Notes: a model not told the origin generated them from the sequence alone. Positions 1 to 8,674 are shown, counted from the first letter of the stretch. The stretch is DNA of 64,000 nt from QVMM01 sp047030855 (GCA_047030855.1 JBKYIJ010000009.1:62001-126000); one strand, 5' to 3'. Translations and numbers: made by a program.

Positions 1-1497
1 TCAAGGACAAATTTTTCCGTTTCGGAAAAACGCTTCTGAGGACCTGCTATTATAATAACCTTAAATGGTTTAAGTACCGACACGTCATTACCGATTTCAC
101 CTCTGTTAACAAAATAGTATTTCGAAAGCAGCCTCTCCGCATCATATACATAAGGTCTTTCTATTTCTTCATGCCCTTCGATAAAGGCAATGTCAACAGG
201 ATCGCCGTTTTTTAATAACCTCAATGCGTCTATAAATTCAAATTCCAGATTTTCGACAGAAGCGTTCAGGTTTTCTTCCGATGAATATCCTGCAACATTT
301 TTCAGAAGCTTTACCGACAAAGTGTCTTCTCCTCTGATAATTTGCGCATAAGGATATATAGTGCTTTGACTGGTTTTACCGTCTCTGCCGACTTCATTCA
401 AAGTTATGCCGTTCATTTGCATAGATGCCATATAATTAGACAAATCGGCAGAATTATCAGCCAAATGTCGAGGATCGACAAATTTATGGTTTATCGTATT
501 TTTACTGTATCTCTCAAAGTCTGACAAAAGATCGTCAACCGCATTATGCAGTTTCTGAAACCCTGAGTTCAAATCTCCTTCCAGATAAACTAATATTCGG
601 ATTTGTTCTTCATGTTTGCTTAAATCCGAAAGAAGTTTTTTTCGAATAGTCGCTCATGGTATATTTCCTGTCTTCTGTAAAATCGGCTCTGACGTTCGGA
701 ATAAAAATCATTATACAGTTTAAAATGATTACAGCAATTGCCGAATACAACAAAAATTTTCTGTCTTTTGCTCCTTTTAAACTCAATATATAAATACCCA
801 GAACAGTGAATATTATAATATAATTGACAAAGACAATAATATCTTTCAATTGAAAGACTCCTTTTTGCATTAACCTATAATGCTCCGAAATACCTATTGA
901 AGATATGAAAGACTGAACCTTAATACTGTCAAATACCGATGCCAGCAAGTCAAAACCATAAAAAACAAGGAAATTAAGGATAACAGCCAAAACGTATGCA
1001 ACAGCCTGATTTTTACTTAATGAAGATGAAAAAACGCCAATTATAATAAATACCAGAGAGAGTAGCATGACACCTGCGTAAGAGGAAACGATCTCGTTAA
1101 TATCCAGATTTCCTTTCGGAATGCTCAAAACATATATTATGTATATATAAACGGCAGTCGTAGCAAGTATAAATATGAAGAACAGCCAGACGGATAAGGT
1201 TTTACTGAAAAACAAAGAAGAAAGGCTTACAGGTCTGGATCGGTAAACATCTAAATTTCCTGTCCGCTTTTCCTCTGAAAAAGAACGCATTGTAAGAGCA
1301 GGAATCAAAACGATCAGCAAAACAGATACCAGCGTGAAAAAGGGGTTTAAAGATGCATAACCCGCTGACAAAATATTGAAATTACCGGGAAAGATCCATA
1401 ACATTAACCCCAAAGCAAGCAAAAAAGCAATACTGAAGAATATGCTCACAGGCGAACAAACAAGCGCAATAAATTCTCTTTTTATTAATGCCTTCAT
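1..1497 (-). CDS. gldFG: GldF-GldG fused ABC-type transport protein, frameshifted and cut by the window edge
   Basis: The first about 245 residues form an ABC-2-type permease like GldF: six or so hydrophobic segments and the family-typical stretch 'LIPALTMRSFSEEKRTG'. It runs without a stop into a GldG-like part: another membrane segment, then 'ADFTEDRKYTMSDYSKK', which resembles the GldG start 'DLTEDKRYTLSE'. The frame is lost at a run of seven T on the plus strand (636-642). With six, the reading continues as 'LLSDLSKHEEQIRILVY' and stays open to base 3 ('VIIIAGPQKRFSETEKF'). ATG at 1497 is chosen over an upstream in-frame TTG at 1512. Fused GldF/GldG proteins occur in Bacteroidales. In gliding relatives they belong to an ABC system with GldA; the role in non-gliders is unclear. 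The C-terminal part lies off the left edge. Confidence 0.8.
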
Positions 1498-1666
1498 ATT
1501 AATTCTATACAAACAAAAGATAAAGATAGCATTTTTAGAAACAGTAATGCACTAAGAACGTATAACGAGAGGATTTGATATGAAATTAACAAAAATTCAA
1601 ACAATTTTCGTATTCTATTGTTATCTATAAATGTAAAGAAAGTGTCAAATAATTAAATATAAAAAT

Positions 1667-2083
1667 ATGTCTGTTTTAAAAGAATTGAAAGAATTCATGA
1701 CCCGCGGCAACGTGGTCGATATGGCTGTCGGTGTAATCATCGGAGGAGCTTTCGGTAAAATAGTATCATCGCTTGTCAGTGACGTTATAATGCCTCCCAT
1801 TGGAGCTTTATTAAGCGGTGTTAATTTTCAGGATTTGAAATTAGTGATCAAACAAGCAAGCATACAGGGAGGAGAAGTTGTACCTGCCGTAACAATAAAT
1901 TACGGAGCATTCATCCAAACAGTAATCGACTTTGTTATAATTGCAACCGTGATATTTTTCGCGATAAAAGGAATCAATACGCTTCGCAAAAAACAGGAAG
2001 AAGCACCTGCCGAAGCACCCAAGCCGACTAAAGAAGAAGAATTACTGACAGAAATTCGGGATTTGCTCAAGAAAGACAAATAA
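1667..2083 (+). CDS. mscL: Large-conductance mechanosensitive channel MscL
   Basis: This 138-residue protein is the inner-membrane tension valve that opens on hypo-osmotic shock. The N-terminal helix and first transmembrane segment ('FMTRGNVVDMAVGVIIGGAFGKIV') are close to the family consensus. A periplasmic loop with 'NYGAFIQTVIDFVIIA' leads into the second transmembrane segment, and a charged tail 'EELLTEIRDLLKK' forms the C-terminal bundle helix. The length is usual for MscL. The gene stands alone, divergent from the GldFG-like gene, and is followed by a strong hairpin terminator. Confidence 0.97.
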   Translation: MSVLKELKEFMTRGNVVDMAVGVIIGGAFGKIVSSLVSDVIMPPIGALLSGVNFQDLKLVIKQASIQGGEVVPAVTINYGAFIQTVIDFVIIATVIFFAIKGINTLRKKQEEAPAEAPKPTKEEELLTEIRDLLKKDK

Positions 2084-2095
2084 TAATGAGAAAAT

Positions 2096-2125
2096 AAAAA
2101 AGGGACTTTATAAAGTCCCTTTTTA
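2096..2125. terminator. Bidirectional intrinsic terminator between mscL and the 6S-like RNA
   Basis: A perfect inverted repeat (AGGGACTTTA / TAAAGTCCCT, 2101-2120) is flanked by A-run and T-run on both sides. It can therefore end mscL on the plus strand and the convergent small RNA on the minus strand. Confidence 0.85.
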
Positions 2126-2328
2126 TATGAAAGCCGTACCGATGGATGTAGCCGAAACTCCTTTAAACAGGATTTGAGTGCTCTGATCCCTTTGTAATTC
2201 ACTGTGCTAAAGCAACCTGTTAAGGTGTGACCCGCCATTAGAACCAGTAAGCTTGTCTCGGTATTTTGTATTAATTGATGAGTTTCCCAATCGATCAGCA
2301 CGACTTATATCTTTCATCAACTATTTCT
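2126..2328 (-). ncRNA. ssrS: Probable 6S-like (SsrS) regulatory RNA
   Basis: No credible reading frame covers this stretch; the open frame across it is only a shadow of mscL. On the minus strand the ends form a 13-bp closing stem: 2306-2294 (AAGUCGUGCUGAU) with 2143-2131 (AUCGGUACGGCUU). Four of those pairs are G-U, and they would be lost on the other strand, so the RNA is read from the minus strand. Inside follow a 7-bp stem (GAAACUC / GAGUUUC), a large unpaired middle and a further UUACUG / CAGUGA stem: a long rod with a central bubble of about 180-200 nt, as in 6S RNA. It has a canonical promoter upstream and the terminator at 2096-2125 downstream. Known 6S RNA binds the RNA polymerase holoenzyme. 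The class assignment rests on size and shape only. Confidence 0.6.
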
Positions 2329-2333
2329 TATTC

Positions 2334-2365
2334 CAAATATAAGGCTATTTTTTCTAAAAAACAAA
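2334..2365 (-). promoter_or_regulatory. Bacteroidota-type promoter of the 6S-like RNA
   Basis: On the minus strand, TTTG (2365-2362) is followed after 20 bases by TATATTTG (2341-2334). This matches the TTTG / TAnnTTTG promoter consensus of this phylum and predicts a start near 2328. Confidence 0.75.
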
Positions 2366-2527
2366 TTAAATATTCTTATTCTGCCTTTGACTCACATTAC
2401 AATGGCAGCTTGAACAGCCGCAACTCCCTCTTTTTCCATCTTTTACAGTAAAGAAAGAATACACCTTATAGACAATGTAAACTAAAACAATAATTCCTAT
2501 CAGAGCTACTATAAATTCCTGTAACAT
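2366..2527 (-). CDS. FeoB-associated Cys-rich membrane protein
   Basis: This 53-residue protein starts at ATG 2527 and ends at TAA 2366. It has one N-terminal transmembrane helix (about residues 5-20, 'FIVALIGIIVLVYIVY'), a short basic linker and a cysteine cluster C36-G-C38-S-S-C41-H-C43, then a polar tail. This is the architecture of the small FeoB-associated Cys-rich family found next to feoB in many Bacteroidota. It lies about 60 bases downstream of feoAB on the same strand, so it is probably co-transcribed. Its biochemical role is not established; the Cys/His cluster suggests metal binding or redox help during ferrous iron uptake. Confidence 0.85.
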   Translation of the reverse strand: MLQEFIVALIGIIVLVYIVYKVYSFFTVKDGKRGSCGCSSCHCNVSQRQNKNI

Positions 2528-2586
2528 AGCATAACTGTTTTATATATAATAACATTTACATCCAAAATAGGTTCTATCCGTTTTTA

Positions 2587-5067
2587 TTAATTTATGAAAA
2601 AACTTCCGATCTGATACACCAAGAAGGATAACAGCCAAGCCAGCACCGTAGTATATACTATACTGAACAAGCCCCATTTCCATGAGCCCGATTCTTCCTT
2701 GATTGCCGCTATGGTTGCCACACACGGGAAATATACCAGCACGAAGATCAACAGAGAGATAACAACCAAAGGCGTGAATGTCGGTGACCCATCGAGTTGC
2801 GTATCATTCCGCAAGCGTTCCTGAAGCGATTCCTGATTCTCGGAGTCTCCTGTATAAAGTACGCCGAGAGTGCTTACAACGACTTCTTTTGCAGCCATTC
2901 CCGTTACAAGGGCAACACTTATTTTCCAGTCAAAGCCCAATGGACGCATAACAGGTTCTATAAATTTACCGATCCGCCCTATATAAGAATTTTCCTGATG
3001 TTCGGTATTCCTCAATTTTTCTATCGAACCGATAACATCGTCTTTCTCTGCTTCGGTTACTAAATTGTTGTTATATTGAGTTTCAATATTAGCTACCTGA
3101 TCGTCGAACTTGCTTTCTCTCTCATCATTTATGGGGAAATATCCCAAGAACCAGATAGCTATTGATGCCACCAAGATTACGCCGCCCATTTTTTTCAGAT
3201 ACTGATTGGCTTTATCCCACATATGAATCAATACGGAACGGAGCGTCGGCATTCGGTAAGGAGGCAACTCCATTACAAACGGCGTATCATTTCCTTTAAA
3301 CAAAAACCGCTTAAAAACACGTGCGGAAACTACTGCTAAAAGAATACCCGTAAAATATAATCCGAATAACACCAAACTTGCATGTAAAGGAAAAAACACT
3401 CCCGCAAACAATAAATAAACGGGCAGACGGGCGCTACACGACATAAAAGAATTAACCAGCATCGTAATCATGCGGCTGTTGCGGCTTTCTATGGTACGAG
3501 TAGCCAATATAGCAGGCACATTACAGCCAAAACCCATAATTAAGGGTATAAAAGACTTACCGTGCAATCCCATCGTATGCATAACCTTATCCATTATGAA
3601 TGCAGCCCTTGCCATATAGCCCGAATCTTCCATAAAGGATATGAAAGCGTACAGAATAACGATGTTAGGCAAGAACACGATAACTCCTCCTACCCCGCCG
3701 ATTATACCGTCTACAAGCAGGTCTTTCAGCATTCCGTCGGACATATTAGTGCTTATAAGACCCGAAAGCCAGCCTACCCCGCTTTCAATCCACTCCATAG
3801 GATAACCACCCAAACGGAAAGTACATTCAAACATTATCCACATGAACAGGAAGAACAAGGGAAAACCTAAATACTTATTGGTTACGACCGCATCTACTAT
3901 GCGTGTAATATCAGAATCCTTAGTTTTTTCTTTAAATGTCTCTTTCAGTGCGCCTGCGATATATCCGTAACGGGCATTGGTTACGGCAGATTCTCCGTCT
4001 TCATTTAATGTGTTTTCGACTGATTTAAGTGCCTCTTCTCTTACGGTTAAAATTTCTTTCCCGTTTTTAAGACGGGACACATAGTTTTCAATATCGACAT
4101 CTTTTTCGATTAGCTTTATGGCAATATAACGTTCGGGAAATTCGTAATTCTCGGAACCCGATTCATCCAATTTAATGATGATTTTGCTTATCGCATTTTC
4201 GATCGTATTACCGTAATATATCTTCACATGCCGAACAACAGGATCAGTATTTTCATATACGCGTATCACGGCATCAAACAAATCGGAGATGCCGATGCCT
4301 GACTTACATACAGTCGGAACTATGGGTACTCCTATCATTTCCGACAGTTTCTTATAGTCGAATTCGCTACCGCTGGCCTGCAACTCGTCATACATGTTAA
4401 GGTCTATAATCATGGGAACCATCATATCGATGAGTTCGGTCGTCAGATACAGGTTACGTTCCAAATTGGAAGCCGCAACGACATTGATGATTACATCGGG
4501 TTTTTCTTCGACAATATATCGTCTTACGTAGAGTTCTTCAGGCGTATATGCAGAAATAGAATAAGTACCCGGAAGGTCTACTATCTTAAAAGTATATCCA
4601 TTGTGTTTAAAGCGTCCTTCTTTAGAGTCGACGGTAACCCCGCCATAATTTCCGACATGCTCATGAGAGCCTGAAGCCATATTAAACAGTGAGGTTTTAC
4701 CTGCATTGGGATTCCCGACGAGGGCTACGCTGATTTCTTTTTTCTCCAACGATTCTTTTTTTCCGTTAGAATGGTTTTCGTAAACGGAAAATTCATCTCC
4801 GAAAGGAATTTTCTCCTTGACGCTGATATCTTTATGGACTTTCTCAGGATAAACGACTTCTATCAATTGGGCTTCGCTTCGGCGCAGCGAAACCTCATAG
4901 TCCATTATTTTATATTTAATCGGGTCTTTTAAAGGGGCATTCAGTATTACGGTTACGGTTTTTCCTTTTACAAAACCCATTTCCAGAATGCGTTTCCGAA
5001 AAGCTCCACTACCATTTACCTTGACAATAATACCTTTTTCTCCTGTCTTCAGGTCTGAAAGAAACAT
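2587..5067 (-). CDS. feoB: Ferrous iron transporter FeoB with fused N-terminal FeoA domain
   Basis: This 826-residue inner-membrane protein imports Fe2+. Residues 1-72 are a FeoA (SH3-like) domain ('GFVKGKTVTVILNAPLKDPI'). After a linker of about 40 residues comes the FeoB G domain: G1 'GNPNAGKTS' at 118-126 and G3 'DLPGTYS' at 164-170. Then follow the GDI-like helical region and two Gate (nucleoside-recognition-like) membrane segments; 'GFGCNVPAILATRTI' contains the conserved Cys of the first Gate. Other bacteria encode FeoA and FeoB separately, and the fusion is common in this phylum. The small Cys-rich protein follows it. A near-consensus CATCTTTG (5103-5096, minus strand) lies upstream. 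No Fur site could be identified with confidence. Confidence 0.96.
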   Translation of the reverse strand: MFLSDLKTGEKGIIVKVNGSGAFRKRILEMGFVKGKTVTVILNAPLKDPIKYKIMDYEVSLRRSEAQLIEVVYPEKVHKDISVKEKIPFGDEFSVYENHSNGKKESLEKKEISVALVGNPNAGKTSLFNMASGSHEHVGNYGGVTVDSKEGRFKHNGYTFKIVDLPGTYSISAYTPEELYVRRYIVEEKPDVIINVVAASNLERNLYLTTELIDMMVPMIIDLNMYDELQASGSEFDYKKLSEMIGVPIVPTVCKSGIGISDLFDAVIRVYENTDPVVRHVKIYYGNTIENAISKIIIKLDESGSENYEFPERYIAIKLIEKDVDIENYVSRLKNGKEILTVREEALKSVENTLNEDGESAVTNARYGYIAGALKETFKEKTKDSDITRIVDAVVTNKYLGFPLFFLFMWIMFECTFRLGGYPMEWIESGVGWLSGLISTNMSDGMLKDLLVDGIIGGVGGVIVFLPNIVILYAFISFMEDSGYMARAAFIMDKVMHTMGLHGKSFIPLIMGFGCNVPAILATRTIESRNSRMITMLVNSFMSCSARLPVYLLFAGVFFPLHASLVLFGLYFTGILLAVVSARVFKRFLFKGNDTPFVMELPPYRMPTLRSVLIHMWDKANQYLKKMGGVILVASIAIWFLGYFPINDERESKFDDQVANIETQYNNNLVTEAEKDDVIGSIEKLRNTEHQENSYIGRIGKFIEPVMRPLGFDWKISVALVTGMAAKEVVVSTLGVLYTGDSENQESLQERLRNDTQLDGSPTFTPLVVISLLIFVLVYFPCVATIAAIKEESGSWKWGLFSIVYTTVLAWLLSFLVYQIGSFFIN

Positions 5068-5221
5068 ATATCTTCTGCTTTTATTTTAGGGATTACAAAG
5101 ATGAGCATTTATTATGAAATATTTCTATATGAAAATAATTTTATTTATAATACATTTAAATAAGGCATTATTTTTGATAGTATATAACTCGTAAATAAAT
5201 ATATTCTTAAGTAAAGATTAT

Positions 5222-5229
5222 TATCTTTG
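5222..5229 (+). promoter_or_regulatory. TAnnTTTG promoter element of the gene at 5236
   Basis: TATCTTTG ends only 6 bases before the ATG. With the usual spacing, the transcript would begin at or just before the start codon, so the mRNA may be nearly leaderless. Confidence 0.55.
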
Positions 5230-5235
5230 TTATAT

Positions 5236-5973
5236 ATGGACAATTTTGACAACATACTTAATCAATTAAAAGATTCGTCGGGAGAACTAAAAGACAATCT
5301 TCATATAATGGAAGATATAGTACCCATCGAAGAACAAATGAAATATTTCGAATATTCGAACCGAACGAGAGCCGAACATCCTCATGAAAATCGCAATCGT
5401 TTGATCGGATTGTTGTTTTCCCCCGATGTGGATATCGAAACTAAAAGGTATTGTTTGTCAATATTGGCAGGCATGGTCGACATTGCCGCATACAGGGCTT
5501 TGGAAACATACCACAGCAGTCCGTTAGAACCGGAGTTGGCACATTGGGCTGCTTTAGCTCATGTGGAAAGCAGAATACTGCTGGACAGCGAGTTGTCGGG
5601 TGAACAACAGTTTTTTGTCTCAACGGGTTTGGGCGGTGTAGACGGAAAGCTTCGTTTTTTTGCGATAGTAGCTTCCAAGGATAAATCTGCAGAATTTACC
5701 GATCTTCAAAAGGAAATTATCGACAGGGAATTCAAATTCAGATTCGAACACGACAATATCATTGCGGAGGAATTCGAAATCAAAGAGAATTACGTAAAGA
5801 TATTGTTCTTGGCAGATTTAAAGCATAACACAAAAAGCATTTTTCAGGAAATAATTACCGAATGTAACGCTTTGGGCGACTTTCTGGATGAAAAATTTAT
5901 GCTTACCAACGTAAAACGATTCACTGATTCAGAGATAGAAAAAATATTGACCGATAAAGACAATCCCCAGTAA
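5236..5973 (+). CDS. Conserved protein of unknown function with HEAT-like N-terminal part
   Basis: This 245-residue soluble protein has no signal peptide or membrane segment. ATG 5236 is preferred to the in-frame TTG at 5227 because that TTG lies inside the -7 promoter element. The N-terminal half is helical with paired hydrophobic helices ('RLIGLLFSPDVDIETKRYCLSI', 'YRALETYHSS'), reminiscent of HEAT-type repeats. The C-terminal half is mixed alpha/beta with acidic stretches and ends in a charged helix. I do not recognise a catalytic motif. It is transcribed divergently from feoAB and converges on the MFS gene, with 3 bases between the two stops. It looks like a Bacteroidota-restricted conserved protein. 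Confidence 0.7.
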   Translation: MDNFDNILNQLKDSSGELKDNLHIMEDIVPIEEQMKYFEYSNRTRAEHPHENRNRLIGLLFSPDVDIETKRYCLSILAGMVDIAAYRALETYHSSPLEPELAHWAALAHVESRILLDSELSGEQQFFVSTGLGGVDGKLRFFAIVASKDKSAEFTDLQKEIIDREFKFRFEHDNIIAEEFEIKENYVKILFLADLKHNTKSIFQEIITECNALGDFLDEKFMLTNVKRFTDSEIEKILTDKDNPQ

Positions 5974-5976
5974 GAT

Positions 5977-7380
5977 TCATTTATGGTTCGCCATAACGTC
6001 TCCGTCTGTTTTCTTAAGACGGAGAAATACCAAAGAAGCCAATGCCGTAATTATTCCCAGTATTACGAAAGTATATTTAAAAGCCAGCTGAATATTCCCA
6101 TGCGACAGCCATTCCGTATTTTCCATACTGCGGAGAAGCATTGCCCCTACCGATACGCCTAAACTCATTGACAGTTGTTGCGTAATAGTCAGCAACCCGT
6201 TGCCGCTGCTCGCGTTATCGCTGTCAAGATCGGCAAGAGAAATAGTATTCATTGATGCCATCTGGATAGAGTTTACCGAGCCGTACACCAATAACAACGG
6301 CACAAGCCAAAGCAAAGGCGTCGTACTGTCAGGAAGAGCAAACATACTTATTACGACAGCAAGGATAACGGTATTAGTAAATAACACCTTCCTGTAACCG
6401 AAACGTTTGACAATGGGAACAACCCACGATTTAGCGGTAATTGTCGCCAATGCCGAAGGCATAAGCATCATACCCGAAATAGTGGAAGAATGAAGAAAAG
6501 CCACTTGCAACATAAGAGGCAATAAAAACGGCATGCTTCCTACACCTAAACGTGTAAACAGATTTCCGACAAGCCCTATCCGAAGCGTTCTGATTTTAAA
6601 CAAATCCAGATTAATCAGCGGATTCGGCACTTTCTTGGCATGAAAATAATAAAACAATAAAAACAGGACAGACAAGGTTACGATACATACGAAAAATATC
6701 GGCGTGATCACATTGTCACTGCTCAAATCAAGACTTAATGAAAGCAAGACAAGTCCCCCGCTGAATAAAATCAAACCGATGAAATCAAATTTTTTCGTCT
6801 TTCCTGTAAAATTCGGCATTATTTTTTGCGTGAATATGATACCGGCAATTCCTATCGGAATATTTACCAAAAAAATCCAATGCCACGACGCAACCTGAAC
6901 CAGCCATCCTCCGAGCAAAGGACCAACAACAGGTCCGATAAGCCCCGGCATAGTCACAAAATTTATTACCCTTAGCAACTGATTTTTGGGATAGGCATAT
7001 ATCAGAGCCAAGCGGGACACGGGAACCATCATTGAACCTCCGACTGCCTGCAAAACACGTGAGCAAACCAACATTGGCAAACTGTATGATAACGCACAGG
7101 CTAAAGAACCTAACGTAAATAATCCGACTGCGAGAGAAAATATTTTACGTGTTCCGTATTTGTCGGATAACCAACCGCTGACAGGAATAAGCAGAGCCAG
7201 AGTCAAAGCATATGAAACCACTACTGACTGCATAGACAAAGGAGAGTGATGCAAATCTGCGGCTATCGTAGGTAAAGCAGTGTTCAATATGGTGGAATCG
7301 AGCGACTGCATAAACATAGCCATTGCCGCAATCCACGGTAATTTTCTCAATGCTTTCGTATCTTTGCCTACATCATTCAT
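5977..7380 (-). CDS. MFS multidrug transporter, DHA2 (MdtD-like) type
   Basis: This 467-residue drug:proton antiporter has about 14 predicted membrane segments. Family landmarks are 'LDSTILNTALPTIA' in the first segment (motif D1 of 14-helix transporters), 'SGWLSDKYGTRKIF' (motif A, loop 2-3), 'RVLQAVGGSMMVPVSRLALIY' (motif B with the proton-relay Arg), and 'GPVVGPLLGGWLVQVASWHW' (motif C of the antiporter subfamily). Length and motifs fit the MdtD/EmrB branch. It is monocistronic and has no adaptor protein next to it, so it probably works alone in the inner membrane. The substrate is unknown. Confidence 0.92.
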   Translation of the reverse strand: MNDVGKDTKALRKLPWIAAMAMFMQSLDSTILNTALPTIAADLHHSPLSMQSVVVSYALTLALLIPVSGWLSDKYGTRKIFSLAVGLFTLGSLACALSYSLPMLVCSRVLQAVGGSMMVPVSRLALIYAYPKNQLLRVINFVTMPGLIGPVVGPLLGGWLVQVASWHWIFLVNIPIGIAGIIFTQKIMPNFTGKTKKFDFIGLILFSGGLVLLSLSLDLSSDNVITPIFFVCIVTLSVLFLLFYYFHAKKVPNPLINLDLFKIRTLRIGLVGNLFTRLGVGSMPFLLPLMLQVAFLHSSTISGMMLMPSALATITAKSWVVPIVKRFGYRKVLFTNTVILAVVISMFALPDSTTPLLWLVPLLLVYGSVNSIQMASMNTISLADLDSDNASSGNGLLTITQQLSMSLGVSVGAMLLRSMENTEWLSHGNIQLAFKYTFVILGIITALASLVFLRLKKTDGDVMANHK

Positions 7381-7527
7381 CCCTTGATCTTACAAAAAAC
7401 AGAACATTTAATCATTTTGATTGTTCACCCAAATATTAACTAAAAAAGGTTTTGTTAAAATATTTATTATAATCACCAATAAATTGCCATCTTTGTAGGT
7501 TTATTGAAAGTAAAGGTATCAAATTCT

Positions 7528-7938
7528 ATGATTAGAATAATAAAATACGTATCTATTCCTGTCTTTATTGCAGCCGTAATATTTTATTTATGTTGCCTTA
7601 TACCCGCGAATGACATTCCGGCGGTTGAAATAGATTTTTTCATTCCTACAGATAAAATCGTACACTTTCTTATGTATTTCGGACTATCTGGCGCTACTGC
7701 ACTGTTTTATATCCATGACAATGACGGGCACGTGGATATGAAAAAAATATGGATAGGCGCTATAATTATTCCGATCATGTATGGAGGTGCGATCGAAATT
7801 ATCCAAGACAAATTTTATCCTCCGCGGCAAGGCGACTGGTTTGACTTCCTTGCTGACACGTTGGGTTCTTTAGCTGCCCTTCCTTTTATATACTACTATA
7901 AGAATAAATTGCTGAAAACCGAAAAGGTTAGATCATAA
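7528..7938 (+). CDS. VanZ-like family membrane protein
   Basis: This 136-residue protein starts at ATG 7528; the in-frame TTG at 7504 lies next to a promoter-like CATCTTTG (7488-7495) and is unlikely as a start. It has four hydrophobic segments. The VanZ-like signature is the stretch 'IEIIQDKFYPPRQGDWFDFLA', with its conserved Glu, Gln, Arg and Asp positions, followed by 'DTLGSLAALPF'. VanZ was named for low-level teicoplanin resistance, but most small stand-alone members like this one have no known role. It ends 23 bases before the SMR pair and may share its transcript. Confidence 0.85.
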   Translation: MIRIIKYVSIPVFIAAVIFYLCCLIPANDIPAVEIDFFIPTDKIVHFLMYFGLSGATALFYIHDNDGHVDMKKIWIGAIIIPIMYGGAIEIIQDKFYPPRQGDWFDFLADTLGSLAALPFIYYYKNKLLKTEKVRS

Positions 7939-7961
7939 ACTATATATTTTAATTTACTATT

Positions 7962-8312
7962 ATGGCTTGGTTTTATCTTATTCTGGCTGGACTATCAGAA
8001 ATTATTTGGGCATACGGATTAAAAGCCTCACACGGATTTACCGTATTATCATGGAGTGCAATAACAATATGCTTTATGATTGTCAGCTTTTTTCTCTTTG
8101 CCAAAGCAATGAGAGTAATACCCATCGGTACGGCTTACGCGGTTTTCACCGGAATCGGCGCGGCAGGGACGGCTATTGTCGGTATTTTGTTTCTGAATGA
8201 AGGAACAAGCTTCCTTAAGATGGCGTCCCTGACAATCCTTATTCTGGGAATAATCGGATTGAAATTAGTAAAAGACAACAGCACTAAAACAACAGAGGAG
8301 GTTAAAAAATGA
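7962..8312 (+). CDS. SMR family efflux protein, first of a pair (SugE/Gdx-like)
   Basis: This 116-residue protein has four transmembrane helices and starts at ATG 7962. Helix 1 carries the essential acidic residue in 'LAGLSEIIWAYGLKASHGF', which resembles SugE/Gdx guanidinium exporters. Helix 3 has 'IPIGTAYAVFTGIGAAGTA', the conserved GxAYAxWxGxG stretch with Phe in place of Trp. The C-terminus is extended by a charged tail (about residues 104-116) not usual in the family. It overlaps the next SMR gene by four bases, so the two proteins are probably made together as a heterodimer, like paired SMR systems YkkCD/GdnCD or EbrAB. No guanidine riboswitch was seen upstream. Confidence 0.92.
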   Translation: MAWFYLILAGLSEIIWAYGLKASHGFTVLSWSAITICFMIVSFFLFAKAMRVIPIGTAYAVFTGIGAAGTAIVGILFLNEGTSFLKMASLTILILGIIGLKLVKDNSTKTTEEVKK

Positions 8313-8626
8313 TGGCTTGGGGACTTCTTTTATTCGGAGGGCTATGCGAAGTAGGCTTTGTGACGATGATGAAACTTTCGGATGGATTCAGAAAGTTAAA
8401 ATATTCCCTTCTGACAATCCTGTTTATGATTCTGAGTTTTTATACTTTATCTTTAGCTCTGAAAACTATTCCGATAGGTACAGGCTACGCCGTCTGGTCG
8501 GGAATAGGTGCTGTTGGGAGCGTACTTATCGGCATATTGTTTTTCAAAGAAACAAAGAGCGCTCTAAAATTCCTGTTTATTTTAATGATTATTGCGGGAA
8601 TAACAGGGTTAAAACTTGCTTCGTAA
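8309..8626 (+). CDS. SMR family efflux protein, second of a pair
   Basis: This 105-residue partner of the preceding SMR gene begins at ATG 8309, inside the ATGA overlap with the first gene's stop; a second ATG at 8312 is also possible. It has four helices. The conserved Glu lies in 'LFGGLCEVGFVTMMKLSDGF', and helix 3 has 'IPIGTGYAVWSGIGAVGSVL' with the family Trp intact. Unlike its partner it ends right after helix 4 ('ITGLKLAS'). Paired SMR genes usually encode the two oppositely oriented subunits of one proton-driven exporter of small cations. Substrate class, guanidinium or quaternary ammonium, cannot be decided here. Confidence 0.92.
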   Translation: MMAWGLLLFGGLCEVGFVTMMKLSDGFRKLKYSLLTILFMILSFYTLSLALKTIPIGTGYAVWSGIGAVGSVLIGILFFKETKSALKFLFILMIIAGITGLKLAS

Positions 8627-8674
8627 GAATAAAATTATTATTATTACTATAATTATTGCAAATTTCGAATCATT

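Noticed and set aside
636..642. Classical -1 programmed frameshift in gldFG
   Set aside because: The frame needed is +1 (or -2); a -1 shift runs into a stop within a few codons.
1900..2301. Open frame of 133 codons on the minus strand
   Set aside because: It overlaps mscL antisense, has no recognisable protein features, and its upstream half is better explained by the structured 6S-like RNA.
4201..5235. Fur box in the feoAB upstream region
   Set aside because: The region is A+T-rich and gives several weak palindromes; none stands out enough to support.
7451..7495. TTTG and CATCTTTG upstream of the VanZ-like gene as a two-part promoter
   Set aside because: The gap is 33 bases, far longer than the 18-20 of the clear promoters; similar 32-33-base gaps before purH, rpoD and yebC were also left out.
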